Origin: Norana najaformis
Taxonomy: Eukaryota; Annelida; Clitellata; Crassiclitellata; Hormogastridae
Assembly (NCBI GenBank): GCA_964023275.1
Contig: OZ029918.1
Coordinates: 35,859,063-35,923,062, forward strand
Direction: 5' to 3'
DNA: 64,000 bases
Shown: positions 1 to 11,660 of the stretch, in pieces
Numbering within the stretch: the stretch's first letter is position 1
Layout of the letters: each line of letters begins with the position of its first letter
Made by a program: the position numbers and the translations under genes
The notes under the pieces: model-generated
The model's database searches: none
What the model was told of the DNA's origin: nothing
The model's input: only the letters and a program-made list of their open reading frames with translations

Positions 1-60
1 TTATCTGCGTCTGTCTCTCCATCTGTCTCTAATACTGTCCTTCTGCCTCAAAAACTCCTG

Positions 61-476
61 TCCGTCCGTCCGTCCGTCCGTCCGTCCGTCCGTCCGTCCG
101 TCCGTCCGTCCGTCCGTCCGTCCGTCCGTCCGTCCGTCCGTCCGTCCGTCCGTCCGTCCGTCCGTCCGTCCGTCCGTCCGTCCGTCCGTCCGTCCGTCCG
201 TCCGTCCGTCCGTCCGTCCGTCCGTCCGTCCGTCCGTCCGTCCGTCCGTCCGTCCGTCCGTCCGTCCGTCCGTCCGTCCGTCCGTCCGTCCGTCCGTCCG
301 TCCGTCCGTCCGTCCGTCCGTCCGTCCGTCCGTCCGTCCGTCCGTCCGTCCGTCCGTCCGTCCGTCCGTCCGTCCGTCCGTCCGTCCGTCCGTCCGTCCG
401 TCCGTCCGTCCGTCCGTCCGTCCGTCCGTCCGTCCGTCCGTCCGTCCGTCCGTCCGTCCGTCCGTCCGTCCGTCCG
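61..476. repeat. Perfect (TCCG)104 tetranucleotide array
   Basis: The tetramer TCCG is repeated 104 times without a single interruption (416 bp). Each unit carries one CpG. Read on the minus strand the array is open in all frames and would encode an Arg-Thr-Asp-Gly tetrapeptide; this is a by-product of the repeat, not a gene. The lack of interruptions suggests either recent expansion or assembly collapse or rounding of a longer tract. Confidence 0.98.
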
Positions 477-1339
477 CATTTATGTGTGCATATATTCTGA
501 CGCTGAATTTGACGTCGATGGACACCTTTTCGCTCATTCAGTGTCAGAGTCGCATTTCAATGCATTCCGCAGTCTCCAGCAGCCCCCACCCAGTCTCCCC
601 ACCAACCCCCAACCTGCCCGCCCCAAACCCCCACCTGTAAAACAACGGCCCCTAATTTACACTTCATCCTGAAATCCTTAAGCGCATACCTAATGATGTT
701 TGCTCGAATAGACTCGCCGCCCTCCTCTTTCTCCGTCCATTCGACCGTACCCCGGGCTCCCGAAGGACCCCCAGAGGGCGGGGCATTCGCTGCGGCCCGT
801 GACGGGGTGGTACCCAGGGCAAGGCATTCGGCAAATCTTTTCTTCCAGCCGACAGAGCGCGCTTTATCCCGTTTCACTCGCACAGTGCGATTGTGCGATA
901 CTATGACCGCAGCGAGGACGGTTGCACACCGTCCAGTAAGATTCAGCACTGATGTACAGCAAATGTATGCATGCATGCGAATATGTATAAATATACATGC
1001 ATGCATGTAAGTCTATGCATTCAGTTTAAGTTGCACCTATTATGGTCACTTAGGTAGCCCCTGCCTTTGAGAGTTTCTAATAAGAGTTATAAAAATGCTT
1101 TGATACATATACAGATATGTATAGAAACATTTTACTACATGTCATATTCTTAGGCTACAGTTGTGCTCATATATTGGCTGATAATTTTTTTGAATAAACC
1201 TGAAACATGAAATTTGAAAATATATTTTCAACCGCTTTAAGTTCATTTTTAATCCACGATTCTCCGACTTTAATTTCTTTGAAGTCTTCTGCGTAGTTCT
1301 AAAAAGAGGACGGTAGTGGAATTCCATATGGTGCAGGAA
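477..1339. other. Intergenic DNA, no gene seen
   Basis: No coding region is supported. Bases 560-900 are relatively GC-rich, with C-runs and one SP1-like GGGCGGGGC-type box near 775. Bases 960-1010 are ATGC/CATG microsatellite. Open frames here are short and have no recognisable composition. Confidence 0.6.
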
Positions 1340-2395
1340 AGGTCGATGTCAAGAGCCTGGCAGCCAACAGATACCGTTAAACAGTGGATACTACTGCATG
1401 AAAACTAAGCTCAATCTATAGACGCAGTTGAAACACTTCCTTTTAAGCTATACTATTTCATCAACCGCGTTCAAACTATTAGATATTTGGTAACACACAA
1501 TTTTGAATTAAATTCAGATCGACATCAGCGGCTCAGGAAACCACAAGGTGGCGTCAAACATTTAGGATTGCTACATGAAATCCAGTCAAACTTAGACACC
1601 TTTAACATGCTTCATTCTAGATATTTATTAACAGCGTACAGTAAGTGGTCAAATATGAAGTTTTGAATCGGTAGGGTTAGGTCGACGTCAACAGCCCTGG
1701 CAGCCACAAGATGGTGTTAAATATTTAGGATTACTAAGTGACATGCAAACAAACTTAGACACCTTTAACAAGCTTCCATTCTATGTATTTATTAACTGCA
1801 TTCATTGTGGTGACAACTCCGCCCCTGCCGTACTCGGGTGGTGCCAGTCCCAAGCTTGGATAAAGGAGGAGGGCGACGCTAATCATCTTTGTTATGACAC
1901 AGCGTCGCTAAACAGCAACTACACATGTAGTGACAATTTGTTTATAAAGATGAAGGAGATATGGAATAAAATTGGGTCGACGTCAACTGATCTGACAGCC
2001 AGAAGATGCGCTAAACACTGGCTACTACTAAATTATTCAGACACCTTAAAAACACTTTCATTCTTAGCGATAAGTTCACCAAGTAAGAACGATGTTGAGG
2101 GGAACTCCGCCACTGCCTTGTTTGGGGGTAGTGCCAGTCCCAAGCCTAGATAATGGAGGAGGGCGACGGCAACGGCCTTTGATGTCATAAGCTGTCGTTA
2201 AACTGAGGAACTACTACTACGTCAACGGGCGTGATCAAGTGATGCCAGTCCAAAGCCTGGATAAAAGAGGAGGGCTACACTAATCATCTTCGTTATGACA
2301 CAGTGTCGTCAAACAGAAACTACGAATAAAGTCAATGGTTCTGGCAGTCACAAGATGTCCTTAAACACTGGAAATTACTATTATTAAACGCTGCG
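1340..2395. repeat. Old diverged direct repeats, about six copies
   Basis: A block resembling GGTCGACGTCAACAG, then CCTGGCAGCCACAAGATG, then GTTAAACAC and TACTACT recurs near 1342, 1517, 1681, 1976, 2159 and 2335. Between blocks a second motif (GTGCCAGTCCCAAGC, then GGATAAAGGAGGAGGGC) occurs near 1841, 2131 and 2241. From memory the second motif resembles 3' regions of some animal retroelements; that is not proven here. The 136-codon open frame at 1743-2153 lies wholly in this repeat and is not a gene. Confidence 0.6.
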
Positions 2396-3225
2396 GGAAA
2401 CGATCTGAAAATTGCCGAGGGTACAAACGTAATCGCCTCCGCCCGTGCAAATAGCCCTGCCCAAGCCCCATCTGAGGGCGAGCCGGGAGAGCCACTGACC
2501 CTAGGATTCAACTTCAGACTGACCCCACCTCAACCTCTGTGGTCTCTGGTGGGTCTCAATGGCTATTTTGCCCCGCCTCATGAAACGCTATGGAGCCGGA
2601 AAGATCATTTTGACCCCATCGCAACCTTAACTTTAACTCGTAATCTTAATTATTCAACCAAAGAACTACAATCTACCTCAAGTTCTCTGCAACCTCTACC
2701 CGGGTGACCCATCCCAATCCCCGACCCCATTCAGTCCTCGACCGAGTGCAGTTTTCCCGAGCAGGGCCTGCCAAACCCGTGAACCGGAGTCTAACAACTT
2801 CCTCTGCGTGCCAGATCTAATCCGAACGGGTGTTACGAGAAGCGTATCGATAAATTAAAGATTCGCTTCCGTCTCGTTTACAGTCCGAGTGTCGGCGGAA
2901 TTTATGGGCGCGGATTGTTCGTCCGAAGGCGCCGGGATTTGCCCGGATATGATTTACGCCCCCATCAAATTCGTAACTGCTTGCGTCGCAATGGGGGCTC
3001 GTCCGGGATCGCAATGCTGCCAACAGAGTCGGGAATTTTACCCGTGATCAATTGACTTCTGTTATGCCACGAGAGATCGGCGCTTAAGTCACTTGGATCT
3101 CGGTTCGTAGAAGTTGGTTTTATGGTCCTGCGACTGCTCGCTTGAAGGTCATGTCTGGTAGAAGCAGGCACTCGTGTGCCTGGATCGATTTGTTGATGCT
3201 GGGAGGGTTTTATAAAGCTTCTACC
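2396..3225. other. Intergenic DNA, no gene seen
   Basis: Unique-looking sequence of mixed composition. I see no splice-like exon, RNA gene or repeat. Confidence 0.5.
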
Positions 3226-3660
3226 TGCCATGTATGTATGTTTGTATGTATGTATATATGTATGTATGCATGTTTGCATGTATGTATGTATGCATGCATG
3301 CATGTATGCATATGTATATATATATGTGTGTATGTACATGTGTAGGCGTGTACTAATAACTGCCGTGGTTAAGACGAGTGCAAAAGATGCGAGAAAATTG
3401 TTTTTCGTCTTATCTGCTAGAAATGTTCGCTTGGACGAATCGAAACAATACCTTCACAGATCCCCGTCATCGAATCGAACTCTGTCGGCTCATTTGTCGT
3501 GAAAAGTCTGCGTAGTAGATGCATGTATGTACCTGTGTATGTATGGCTGTATGCATGTATGTATTTATGCATGTGTATGTATGTGCACGAATTAATGAAT
3601 GATCGTAGGGGTGTATGTTTATGTAGTATACAAGCGTGTATGTATCAAAGCATTTATGTA
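3226..3660. repeat. (TATG)n microsatellite blocks
   Basis: Two imperfect TATG/CATG blocks (3226-3345 and 3518-3660) are separated by about 170 bp of non-repetitive sequence. Open frames across them encode only Met/Tyr/Val/Cys runs and are artefacts. Confidence 0.9.
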
Positions 3661-3729
3661 AAGCCTTTTAAAAACCGCTTAAAAGCGGACGAAGCTAGAG
3701 TAACCTATTGGTCTTAGTCAGCGAGTTTT

Positions 3730-4262
3730 AGGCCAGCGCTTGACCGCCGTTTGTATAGGAAATTTCAATGAGTCATCGGAATATTCATTTGTTTTTTGCA
3801 GGCGCTGATCACGGGCTGGTTCCCATGCACCGAACACGTGGTGAGTGCGGTATGATTGGCTAGCAAAGCCCTTCGAGCAAACGAGTTGACATCAGCAGTA
3901 ATTATTGCTGACACGCATTTTTTTCACGTGGGCGCTCACGCGGCCTCTGTTGCGATGAGTCATCGGGTTTTTCGGAAACTCATGATTGCGCAATAACAGG
4001 AGGTTGACCTACACCAGTTTGTATTGGTCAGCTGTCTTTGAAATCGCCTATAAAAGAGGACGCAAATGCATTGTAGCGAGAGCGCGAAGATTCGTTGCAG
4101 AGGTCTGGCGTTTGCTAAGTTGAAAGTTTGAGTTTTAAATGTCTTTAATGGATTCGTGCGTTTAGAAACTGTGACGATTCAAGTGATGTTGTTATTAATT
4201 ATAATTTCGAAAATCAAAGACTGTGTGTCTTTCCTGGAGTTAACACTACGCTACAAAAGGGC
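3730..4262 (+). promoter_or_regulatory. TATA promoter block, possibly a retrotransposon LTR
   Basis: The block holds a TATA box (TATAAAAG, 4049-4056), two ATTGG inverted CCAAT cores (about 3855 and 4023), and two TGAGTCATCGG AP-1-type sites (about 3767 and 3956). About 170 bp below the TATA box is a sequence ending GTTAACACTACGCTACA (about 4238-4255), which resembles the 3' edge of some Ty3/Gypsy LTRs as I remember them. No gag or pol frame follows, so this would be a solo or badly decayed LTR. It could equally be a cellular TATA promoter. Confidence 0.3.
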
Positions 4263-5934
4263 GAGTCGACGGTTCGAAGCCAATCGTTGACAACTACGAA
4301 AGATCGTCGACACCGCATTTTGTCTGGTTCCCCATGACATCGGCCTTGTGCATCAACCACCTCTTAGAACAGCCGAAAGAAATTAGACGAAAACTAAACT
4401 CTCCCTTGTAGCAGTATCACCGCAAAGCGACGGCTAAAGCAGAAGTTACGACCAAGGAGTATAAATAACAAGAGGCTAACTCGACCGAGGAGTTGCGATT
4501 AAAGAGGCTAACTCACCGCAAGTCCGCCCTTAACGAGTCACATCGCAGACGGAGTTGAGCTCTCAGCGGCTCTAGTGCTTCGCATCTGCTGGGCAATCGA
4601 CAGGTATCCGGTTTTATGGGATTCGTCCTCTTGAATTACATCAACGAGACTCTACGACAACGGGAACTAGACAGCAGTCTTGATTATTTATTAAGAAAGA
4701 TACTTAAGATGGACGAAGATACACCGTCCACGTCGCCATTTTGAGACGACTGCCGTAGATCTGAATTCGTCTTCTGGGATTCGAGTCCGTCCATTAATAA
4801 TAGATTCGGATTTCGTCTGTGACAAAGACGTCAGAACCACGTTCGGGAATTGGCGAAAAAGGACTTTGAACATTTAGAAGTCATTGCGAATATCTCCGAG
4901 AACGTCTCGGCCACTCAAACGAGCTACATCAAGACGTCTGTGTAGATCTACTGCGTAGTGGACAATGTATACACCTAATTAAGCGGAAGCTTCTCATTTT
5001 GATGCTACATTCCTCTGTGCTGGCTTTTTACAGACACTCAGCCACTCACAGATGGCGCTGTGCAGTGAACAGAGGAGCTTCATTAAAATATAGTCTACAC
5101 GGTAAAAGTACTTCTGGGACTATATTGTGCAGATTTGGGATTTTCTTCAGACGGTACAAAATAAATTACAGCAAGCATGATATAACTATAAAATATACAT
5201 ACATATATATATATATATATACATATATGCAGATTTTACATAGAAATATATATGACTGCACAGATTTGAATTGTTCACATGATTTATCACTGTTTCGGTT
5301 TGCACTGTTTGTTTAAATTAAACTTGACTTTGAATCAGTTTTAGGCTTACATGCCGTTTTGCAACAACTGCCTGTAAATGAATTATGTGAGAGGGTAATC
5401 CATACTTTAGGGGGACATCTGCCCCTTCTGGATTGTCCTTTGATGCCAGCACTTGTAATATTTTAGGTGAAACTGACATTGTAACTGTCTAGATTGTTGG
5501 CTGTCGGTGATTCAATAAACAAATTCAATAATAATAATAATAATCATAATAATATATCTGTATATGCTTACAGAGGTAAATACGTAATTATAACAACACA
5601 TTAACGCACTGTATGCTTAAGATATAACACTCAACGCATCCTAATGTCCAAGGCCCTTATACTTTCTAAAATGCCAGCCGCCTCGTGGCGCTGCAATCGA
5701 CGATGTTGTGGGCCAATCAGCAAAGTCGTATTATTCAAAGGGACCCAGTGAACGTGGCTGTATCTTCTGGCCTTTGTCACACCTTCCGCTAGGTGGCGCG
5801 ACTGCTTTGCATTGTTGATCACAACACAGGCGCGTCACACGGCGAAGATAGAAAGTGTCATATATTAGTTGACTCTCAGATCTTTACTCTTCATCTCTAA
5901 GCCTTTGAGAAGTTCTTAAAATAAGCTGTATAAA
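4263..5934. other. Intergenic DNA with small AT and AAT repeats
   Basis: No gene is supported. (TA)n lies at about 5195-5232 and (AAT)n at about 5526-5552. Three GGCGC-type motifs (5051, 5685, 5791) resemble animal CTCF cores; see findings. Confidence 0.5.
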
Positions 5935-6445
5935 TGCCCAGACACATATACACACATATACATGCAAGTATACATACATTCATATATGCATACATACATA
6001 GATAAATACATACATACATAGATAAATACATACATACATATATACATGCATGCATACATACATGCATACATATATGCATGCATGCAGATATACATAAATA
6101 AATACATACATACATACATACACACATTCATGCACTCATACATGCATACACACATTCATACATACATACGTACATACATACACACATTCATGCATTCACA
6201 CATACAAACATTCATACGCATTCATACATTCATAAAAACATACATGTATACACACATTCAAACAGACATGCATGCACTGATTCATACATACATACATTCA
6301 TATATACATACAAACATACATACATACATACACACATACATACATACATATATATATGCATACGCACATACATACATGAACACGATCATACATTCATACT
6401 GCATACATAATTTAACGTGGACAGAGCACACAGTCATACATATTT
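5935..6445. repeat. (CATA)n microsatellite, imperfect
   Basis: About 500 bp of CATA units interrupted by CACACATTCATG-type variants. All long open frames on both strands (His/Tyr/Thr/Ile or Cys/Met/Tyr/Val) come from the repeat. Confidence 0.95.
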
Positions 6446-6744
6446 GATGTCTAACCAATGTCACTTAGAGCTAGACACTGAGGTACCCATCTGAATGGGC
6501 GCCACGTCATTTGGGATCCCCGTTTGAACGGGCGTCACGCCATGTTAAGTCCACAACCAGCCACTTAGAACTGCACTAAAGCAAGAGACAAATCTCTTAA
6601 ATACAATCAATTCGCCATTCTCTTGCACAGAACCGTGATACGGACGCAACACCGATGCATCTATCTATCGCGTCCATTTGGAATAAAGTCTGCACCAAAA
6701 TAAAACTCCCATGAAGAACCGATGGACCTGTTCTACGTCTGCTC

Positions 6745-7137
6745 AGAGCATGCTCCGAGCATGTTTCGAGTATCCTCCGAACATGTTCTGAATATCCTCC
6801 GTGTAAATGAATGAGCAAACGAATGACCGAAAGAACGAACGAACGAACGAATTAATGATATCTGGTCGAATGCTCCGAGCATACTGCGAGTATACTCCGA
6901 GTATAAGAACGAATGATCTGTGGTGGGATGCTCCCAGCATGCTCCGAGTATACTCCGAGTATAAGAACGAATGATCTGTGGTGGGATGCTCCGAGCATGC
7001 TCCGAGTATACTCCGAGTGTAAGAACGAATGATCTGTGGTGGGATGCTCCGAGCATGCTCCGAGTATACTCCGAGTATAAGAACGAATGATCTGTGGTGG
7101 GATGCTCCGAGCATGCTCCGAGTATACTCCGAGAATT
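6745..7137. repeat. 58-bp minisatellite with palindromic cores
   Basis: From 6868 a 58-bp unit repeats about 4.5 times; the GGGATG landmark falls at 6925, 6983, 7041 and 7099. Each unit contains the perfect decamer palindromes GAGCATGCTC and GAGTATACTC in tandem, and the constant part AACGAATGATCTGTGGTGGG. Bases 6745-6800 hold decayed copies of the palindromic half only. The period is not a multiple of three, yet no frame contains a stop, which explains the overlapping open frames. Confidence 0.93.
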
Positions 7138-7204
7138 TTCGGACCTTGCTCTCAGCAAACGTGGAACAATACCTCATATTATGTTCGCAAAAAGAGCATG
7201 AAAG

Positions 7205-7440
7205 GTCAATCTGAGGCAATCGTTGTAGCTTTTAGCCGAGACCTGGACAATCGCGGTTGCAGATTAATAAATGATTCCGCCTTTAACGTCTGCTTCCGGG
7301 GTTCGAATCCCAGTGCGTCTTGATGTGATATTGAGAACTCGTCGTCAAACCCCTTTAGGAAAGGTTGTACCGTTGTTGTTCGATTGCTGTTGTCGCCTTT
7401 GCGCTTAAGTCGCAATAACCGCCAACTTTAGGCACACATC
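7205..7440 (+). mobile_element. tRNA-derived SINE-like fragment
   Basis: The block carries a Leu/Ser-type A-box (TAGCCGAGACCTGG, about 7233) and a good B-box (GGGTTCGAATCCC, about 7299-7311) with type-II tRNA-like spacing, followed by a non-tRNA body. It does not fold into an intact tRNA, so I call it a SINE or tRNA pseudogene. Confidence 0.5.
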
Positions 7441-7479
7441 TGTGAGGACTTATGTTGAAATGTTGAACGAGTTGAACGT

Positions 7480-7920
7480 TACCTTACCTCGTCTTACCTT
7501 ACCTCGTCTTTTCTTGCCTTGCCTTAACCTACCTTGCCATGCCTTGCTTTACCTTACCTTACCTCACCTTACCTTACCTTATCTTGCCTTACCTCACCTC
7601 ACCTTACCTTACCTTATCTTGCCTTACCTCACCTCACCTTATCTTATCTTACCTTACCTTGCCTCACCTTGTCTTATCTTATCTATTCTTACCTGGTCTA
7701 GTCTTACCTTGCCTTACCATACCTTACCTTATCTTGCCTCATATCATCTTATCTTATCTTATCTCATCTCATCTGATCTTATCTTATCTTATTCTAACCT
7801 TTCCTTACCTTACCTTATCTTCCCTCATATTATCTTATCTTATCTCATCTCATCTTATCTTATCTTATTCTTACCTTGCCTTACCTTGCCTTACATTGCC
7901 TTCCTTATCTTTTCTTGCGG
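7480..7920. repeat. (CTTAC)n pentanucleotide tract
   Basis: About 440 bp of pyrimidine-rich pentamers, CTTAC near the left edge and increasingly CTTAT/CTCAT towards the right. The Leu/Pro/Tyr-rich open frames across it are artefacts. Confidence 0.93.
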
Positions 7921-7924
7921 TTAA

Positions 7925-8795
7925 CACGGGTTGACACCAACTTGCTGCAACCTGTGTTTGGAGCAAGCCATTGGGTTCCTTATAATTTGGTCAGAGGATC
8001 AGAGGTGTCTAGTAAACTTGGACAGTAAAAAGGGCCACCTAACTGTGGGAAACAAAACAAAATATGACAGAGCCTTGTCCCGCTTGCCCCTTGTAAATTT
8101 CTGGACCGCAAACTAATGAACTCACCGGGGTCGTCCGAACCAAGAAGGGTGACTTTCCCCTTGACCCTGCCCACAAATCATATCCTGTCGTTGACCGAAC
8201 TCTGCGGCCGTCTAGTGCGACACAATTTAGGGGGCGGCGAAAAGGCCTTCGTGAAAATAAGTTCCCCTTCCCGCAGCAATGAGAGAGTGCAACAGTACGA
8301 AAACATTGATCAACTGGAACTTTTTGCAGCTGCAAACTGTGAATGTTTGGCTCAAGTGAGTCACAGGTCGCAAGAATGACATAGACAGTGCTTGTTTAGG
8401 AAAAAAGGTTCCGGAACTCAGCAGTTATGAAATTTTGTGCTAAAATTTCATTATTTTTGTCAATCAATAAACACTGAAAGCAGTGTAAAGTTGTTAACAC
8501 TGAAATTGAATTAAAATAAGTTACATTATATTGCATAACTAAAATAACGTAGTAACACAATTATTTTATTAATAACAATTATTTTTTATCAGACGAAAAA
8601 TGGTGCCGGAACGCCGTTCCGGAGCGTTCCGTCTGAAAGAAGCACTGGACATAGAGTTTGAGAAAGCAGTTCACTGAACACAGTTGTCTTCGCATAGGAG
8701 TTAGATGGTTAGAGCTACCGGAATTTCTGAACCATTTCCGTGTTAGAAGAAAAAGGAAGCAATTCACACATGAAGGAGATGATGAAATTATTCAT
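7925..8795. other. Intergenic DNA with GC-palindrome blocks
   Basis: No gene seen. GTTCCGGAAC (about 8408) and a near-palindromic GGAACGCCGTTCCGGAGCG block (about 8605) lie about 200 bp apart around AT-rich sequence. This looks like the ends of a small non-autonomous element, but terminal repeats and target duplications cannot be defined by eye. Confidence 0.35.
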
Positions 8796-8796
8796 C

Positions 8797-8945
8797 ATCG
8801 TAATCGTAATCCCGAGATTTCTACCGCGCCAAACTAAAAGCTAAGTCACGAGAACCAGCCTATTCACAGGCGCTCAGTCAAAACAAAATCGATAGGCAGG
8901 AAGGGTTGGGTTCGAGGTTGAGAACCAGGAGTCAGGCAGGCAGAC
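8797..8945 (-). mobile_element. SINE family A, near full-length copy
   Basis: In minus orientation it contains the family A order: GGTTCTC... / CTATCGATTTTGTTTTGA / CTGAGCGCCTGTGAATA / TAGAAATCTCG, then a (TTACGA)n tail (plus-strand TCGTAATCGTAAT at 8799). The same order occurs at 12470, 16085, 56070, 61205 and 62220 on the plus strand. Confidence 0.8.
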
Positions 8946-9359
8946 AGTCGGACGGCTACGGCGGATGGTGTTTGAAATTGGAGCGAAAAGAGAGAAAAGG
9001 GGAAGAGGAAGAATCAGGATAAGATTTTTGGAAACTGTAGAAGAAGCTTCCAGGGCGCAAACTACCCCGGATTCCTGTCCTGGGCCTATGACCTACCTCT
9101 GTCGATGGGTATCGTCAGGAAGAGGATGAGGTACTGGACGAAGCTGGGCCGCGCATCCATGACGACCGAAGGAAGAATCGAAGAATGCCACTCCAGTCTC
9201 AGCAACCCATGCATCAGCAGCACAAGCATCGGAAGCATGCGACCAAGATGCTGGCGAGCGTCGAAGCGACAGGTCGCATCTGTAGTCGCCGCATCAGCAA
9301 CAGAAGCAAACGGAACGGATTCAGAGGCTGCCTCTGTGACGAAGAGCAGATGCCAGGCG

Positions 9360-9512
9360 GCCTGTGCAGGCGGAGGATAGGGAGGAGAGAATGAAGAGAG
9401 GACGAGAGGATGAATAGGTTAGTACAGCAAGAGGAGCGCTTGAGGAGCATAGGATGAGAAGGAGGAGGAGAAGGAGGAAGAGGAGGAGGAAGCGGAAGAG
9501 GAGGAGAAAGAG

Positions 9513-9547
<35 letters not shown>

Positions 9548-9880
9548 GGAAAAGAAGAAGGAAGGTGAGGAGGAAGAGGAGAAGGGGAAGAGGAGGAGAA
9601 GAGTACGAGGAAGAGGAGAATGGGGAAAGAGGAGAGGAGAAAAGAGGAGGAGGAGGATAAGGAGAGAGAGACAGGATGAGCATGAGAGGATTAAGGAATT
9701 TGTGTGAGAGCGGATGAAGAGAGTTTGACGAGAAGAGGAGGAGTGGAGAAAGAGAGGATTGGAAGGGGAGGATGTGGAAGAAAATGTATGAAGAGGAGAA
9801 GGGAAGGAAAATGTGGCGCTAGGATGGGGAAAGGATTGCTGAGAATGCGACAGTGTCTGAAAGATAGTCATTATTTAAGT
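9360..9880. repeat. Polypurine (GGA/GAA) tract
   Basis: The plus strand is almost pure purine, densest at 9441-9665, with GGAGGA and GAAGAGGAG runs. Such mirror-rich purine tracts can form triplex (H-) DNA. Arg/Glu/Gly or Ser/Phe/Leu open frames on the two strands are artefacts. Confidence 0.9.
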
Positions 9881-9984
9881 ATATACTGTACTAAGATAAA
9901 TACATAGCCACATCTTAACATATACATAGTCATCTAAACATATCCAGCCATATACACATATCCAGCCATATACACATATCTAGC

Positions 9985-10592
9985 CATCTAAACCTAGGGA
10001 GTCAATATAAACAGTCATCTAAACCTACGGAGTCATTATAAACAGTCATCTAAACCTACGGAGTCATTATAAACAGTCATCTAAACCTACGGAGTCATTA
10101 TAAACAAACACAGTCATCTAAACCTACGGAGTCATTATAAACAGTCATCTAAACCTACGGAGTCATTATAAACAGTCATCTAAACCTACGGAGTCATTAT
10201 AAACAGTCATCTAAACCTACGGAGTCATTATAAACAAACACAGTCATCTAAACCTACAGAGTCATTATAAACAAACACAGTCATCTAAACCTACAGAGTC
10301 ATTACAAACAGTCATCTAAACCTACGGAGTCATTATAAACAAACACAGTCATCTAAACCTACAGAGTCATTATAAACAGTCATCTAAACCTACGGAGTCA
10401 TTATAAACAAACAGTCATCTAAACCTACGGAGTAATTATAAACAGTCACTTAAACCTACGGAGTCATTATAAACAAACACAGTCATCTAAACCTACGGAG
10501 TCATTATAAACAAACACAGTCATCTAAACCTACGGAGTCATTATAAACAGTCATCTAAACCTACGGAGTCATTATAAACAAACGCAGTCATC
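9985..10592. repeat. Minisatellite with alternating 31- and 37-bp units
   Basis: The unit is AGTCATCTAAACCTACGGAG followed by TCATTATAAAC. Long units carry an extra AACAAAC-type 6-bp insertion before the next AGTCATC. About 18 units are present, with short and long forms mixed; ACGG and ACAG variants cluster near 10255-10375. Confidence 0.93.
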
Positions 10593-10754
10593 TAACATGA
10601 TCTCAACTATCAACTCTATATTGGTTCTACTATCCGTGGCTTTTTCAAGCTATTCGAATATTAATCATTTAATATCCTTAAGGGCGCTAAAGTAATGTTC
10701 AGTTTCAATCACATGCATAATACATACCAAACACATAGCCTATATATTTTATCA

Positions 10755-11205
10755 TATTACATACATACATACATGCATACATACACACACATACATAAAT
10801 ACATACATACATACACGCATACTTACATTGCACGCATACATACATACATGCAGACATACATGCATGCATGCATACATACACACACATAGAAACATACATA
10901 CATACAATACACACATGCATGCATACATACATACATACACACATACACACACATACACATACATGCATACATACATACATACACACATACATACATACAC
11001 ACATACACACACACATACATACATACACACATACACACACACATACATACATACACACATACATACATACATACACATACACACATACACACATACACAC
11101 ATACACACATACATGCATACATACATACCCACATACACACATACACACACATACATACATACATACATACATACATACATACATACATACACACACATAC
11201 ATACA
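10755..11205. repeat. (CATA/CACA)n microsatellite
   Basis: Imperfect CATA and CACA tetramers over about 450 bp. All overlapping open frames are repeat artefacts. Confidence 0.95.
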
Positions 11206-11369
11206 GACTCACCTGCAAACCCATACCAATATACATCCCTAAGAAACCAAAGTCTCTACTTGCATGTAGCCTCTACGTTGCGTCAGGGTACGTTAAGAGA
11301 GGGTGGGGTAGTGAGGTGGGAAGGGCGATGGTAAATCGATATTTAATGACTGGGCGGGTGTGATTTGTA

Positions 11370-11660
11370 CCCAGGAGGCAGTGCGGCACAGACGCGGGCG
11401 TCGGAACCGGAAGGACATGTGGCGCAAACGACATCACTCACTCGTTTATAGGTGGCGCTAGTGGACTCGCTAATATCGCGCGCAGAAATGACATACCAAC
11501 ATCATTATTATCATCTGCAACAGCAGCAGCTGTAGCAGCCGAGGAAAAAGAAAAAGACTTCGACGACGAGGATGGTGGTGATGAGAAGAGGGATGCGGGA
11601 ATTGCTAATTACCAGCCCAGCAGCAGCAGCAGCAGCAACAGCCAATGTTTCTTCTTCGCC
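11370..11660. promoter_or_regulatory. GC-rich block with ETS-like and CTCF-like motifs
   Basis: Contains ACCGGAAGG (ETS core, about 11405), AGGTGGCGCTAGTGG (about 11450, CTCF-like core), CGCGCGCAG at about 11477, and a CAG repeat at 11619-11640. No coding exon is recognisable downstream. It could be a small promoter or insulator, or chance motifs in intergenic DNA. Confidence 0.25.

Noticed and set aside
1..537. 178-codon Arg-Thr-Asp-Gly repeat frame
   Set aside because: Translation of a perfect tetranucleotide microsatellite.
1743..2153. 136-codon plus-strand frame
   Set aside because: Lies wholly in diverged tandem repeats and has no recognisable domain.
9985..10592. CRISPR-like array
   Set aside because: Units are contiguous tandem repeats with no unique spacers, in an animal genome.
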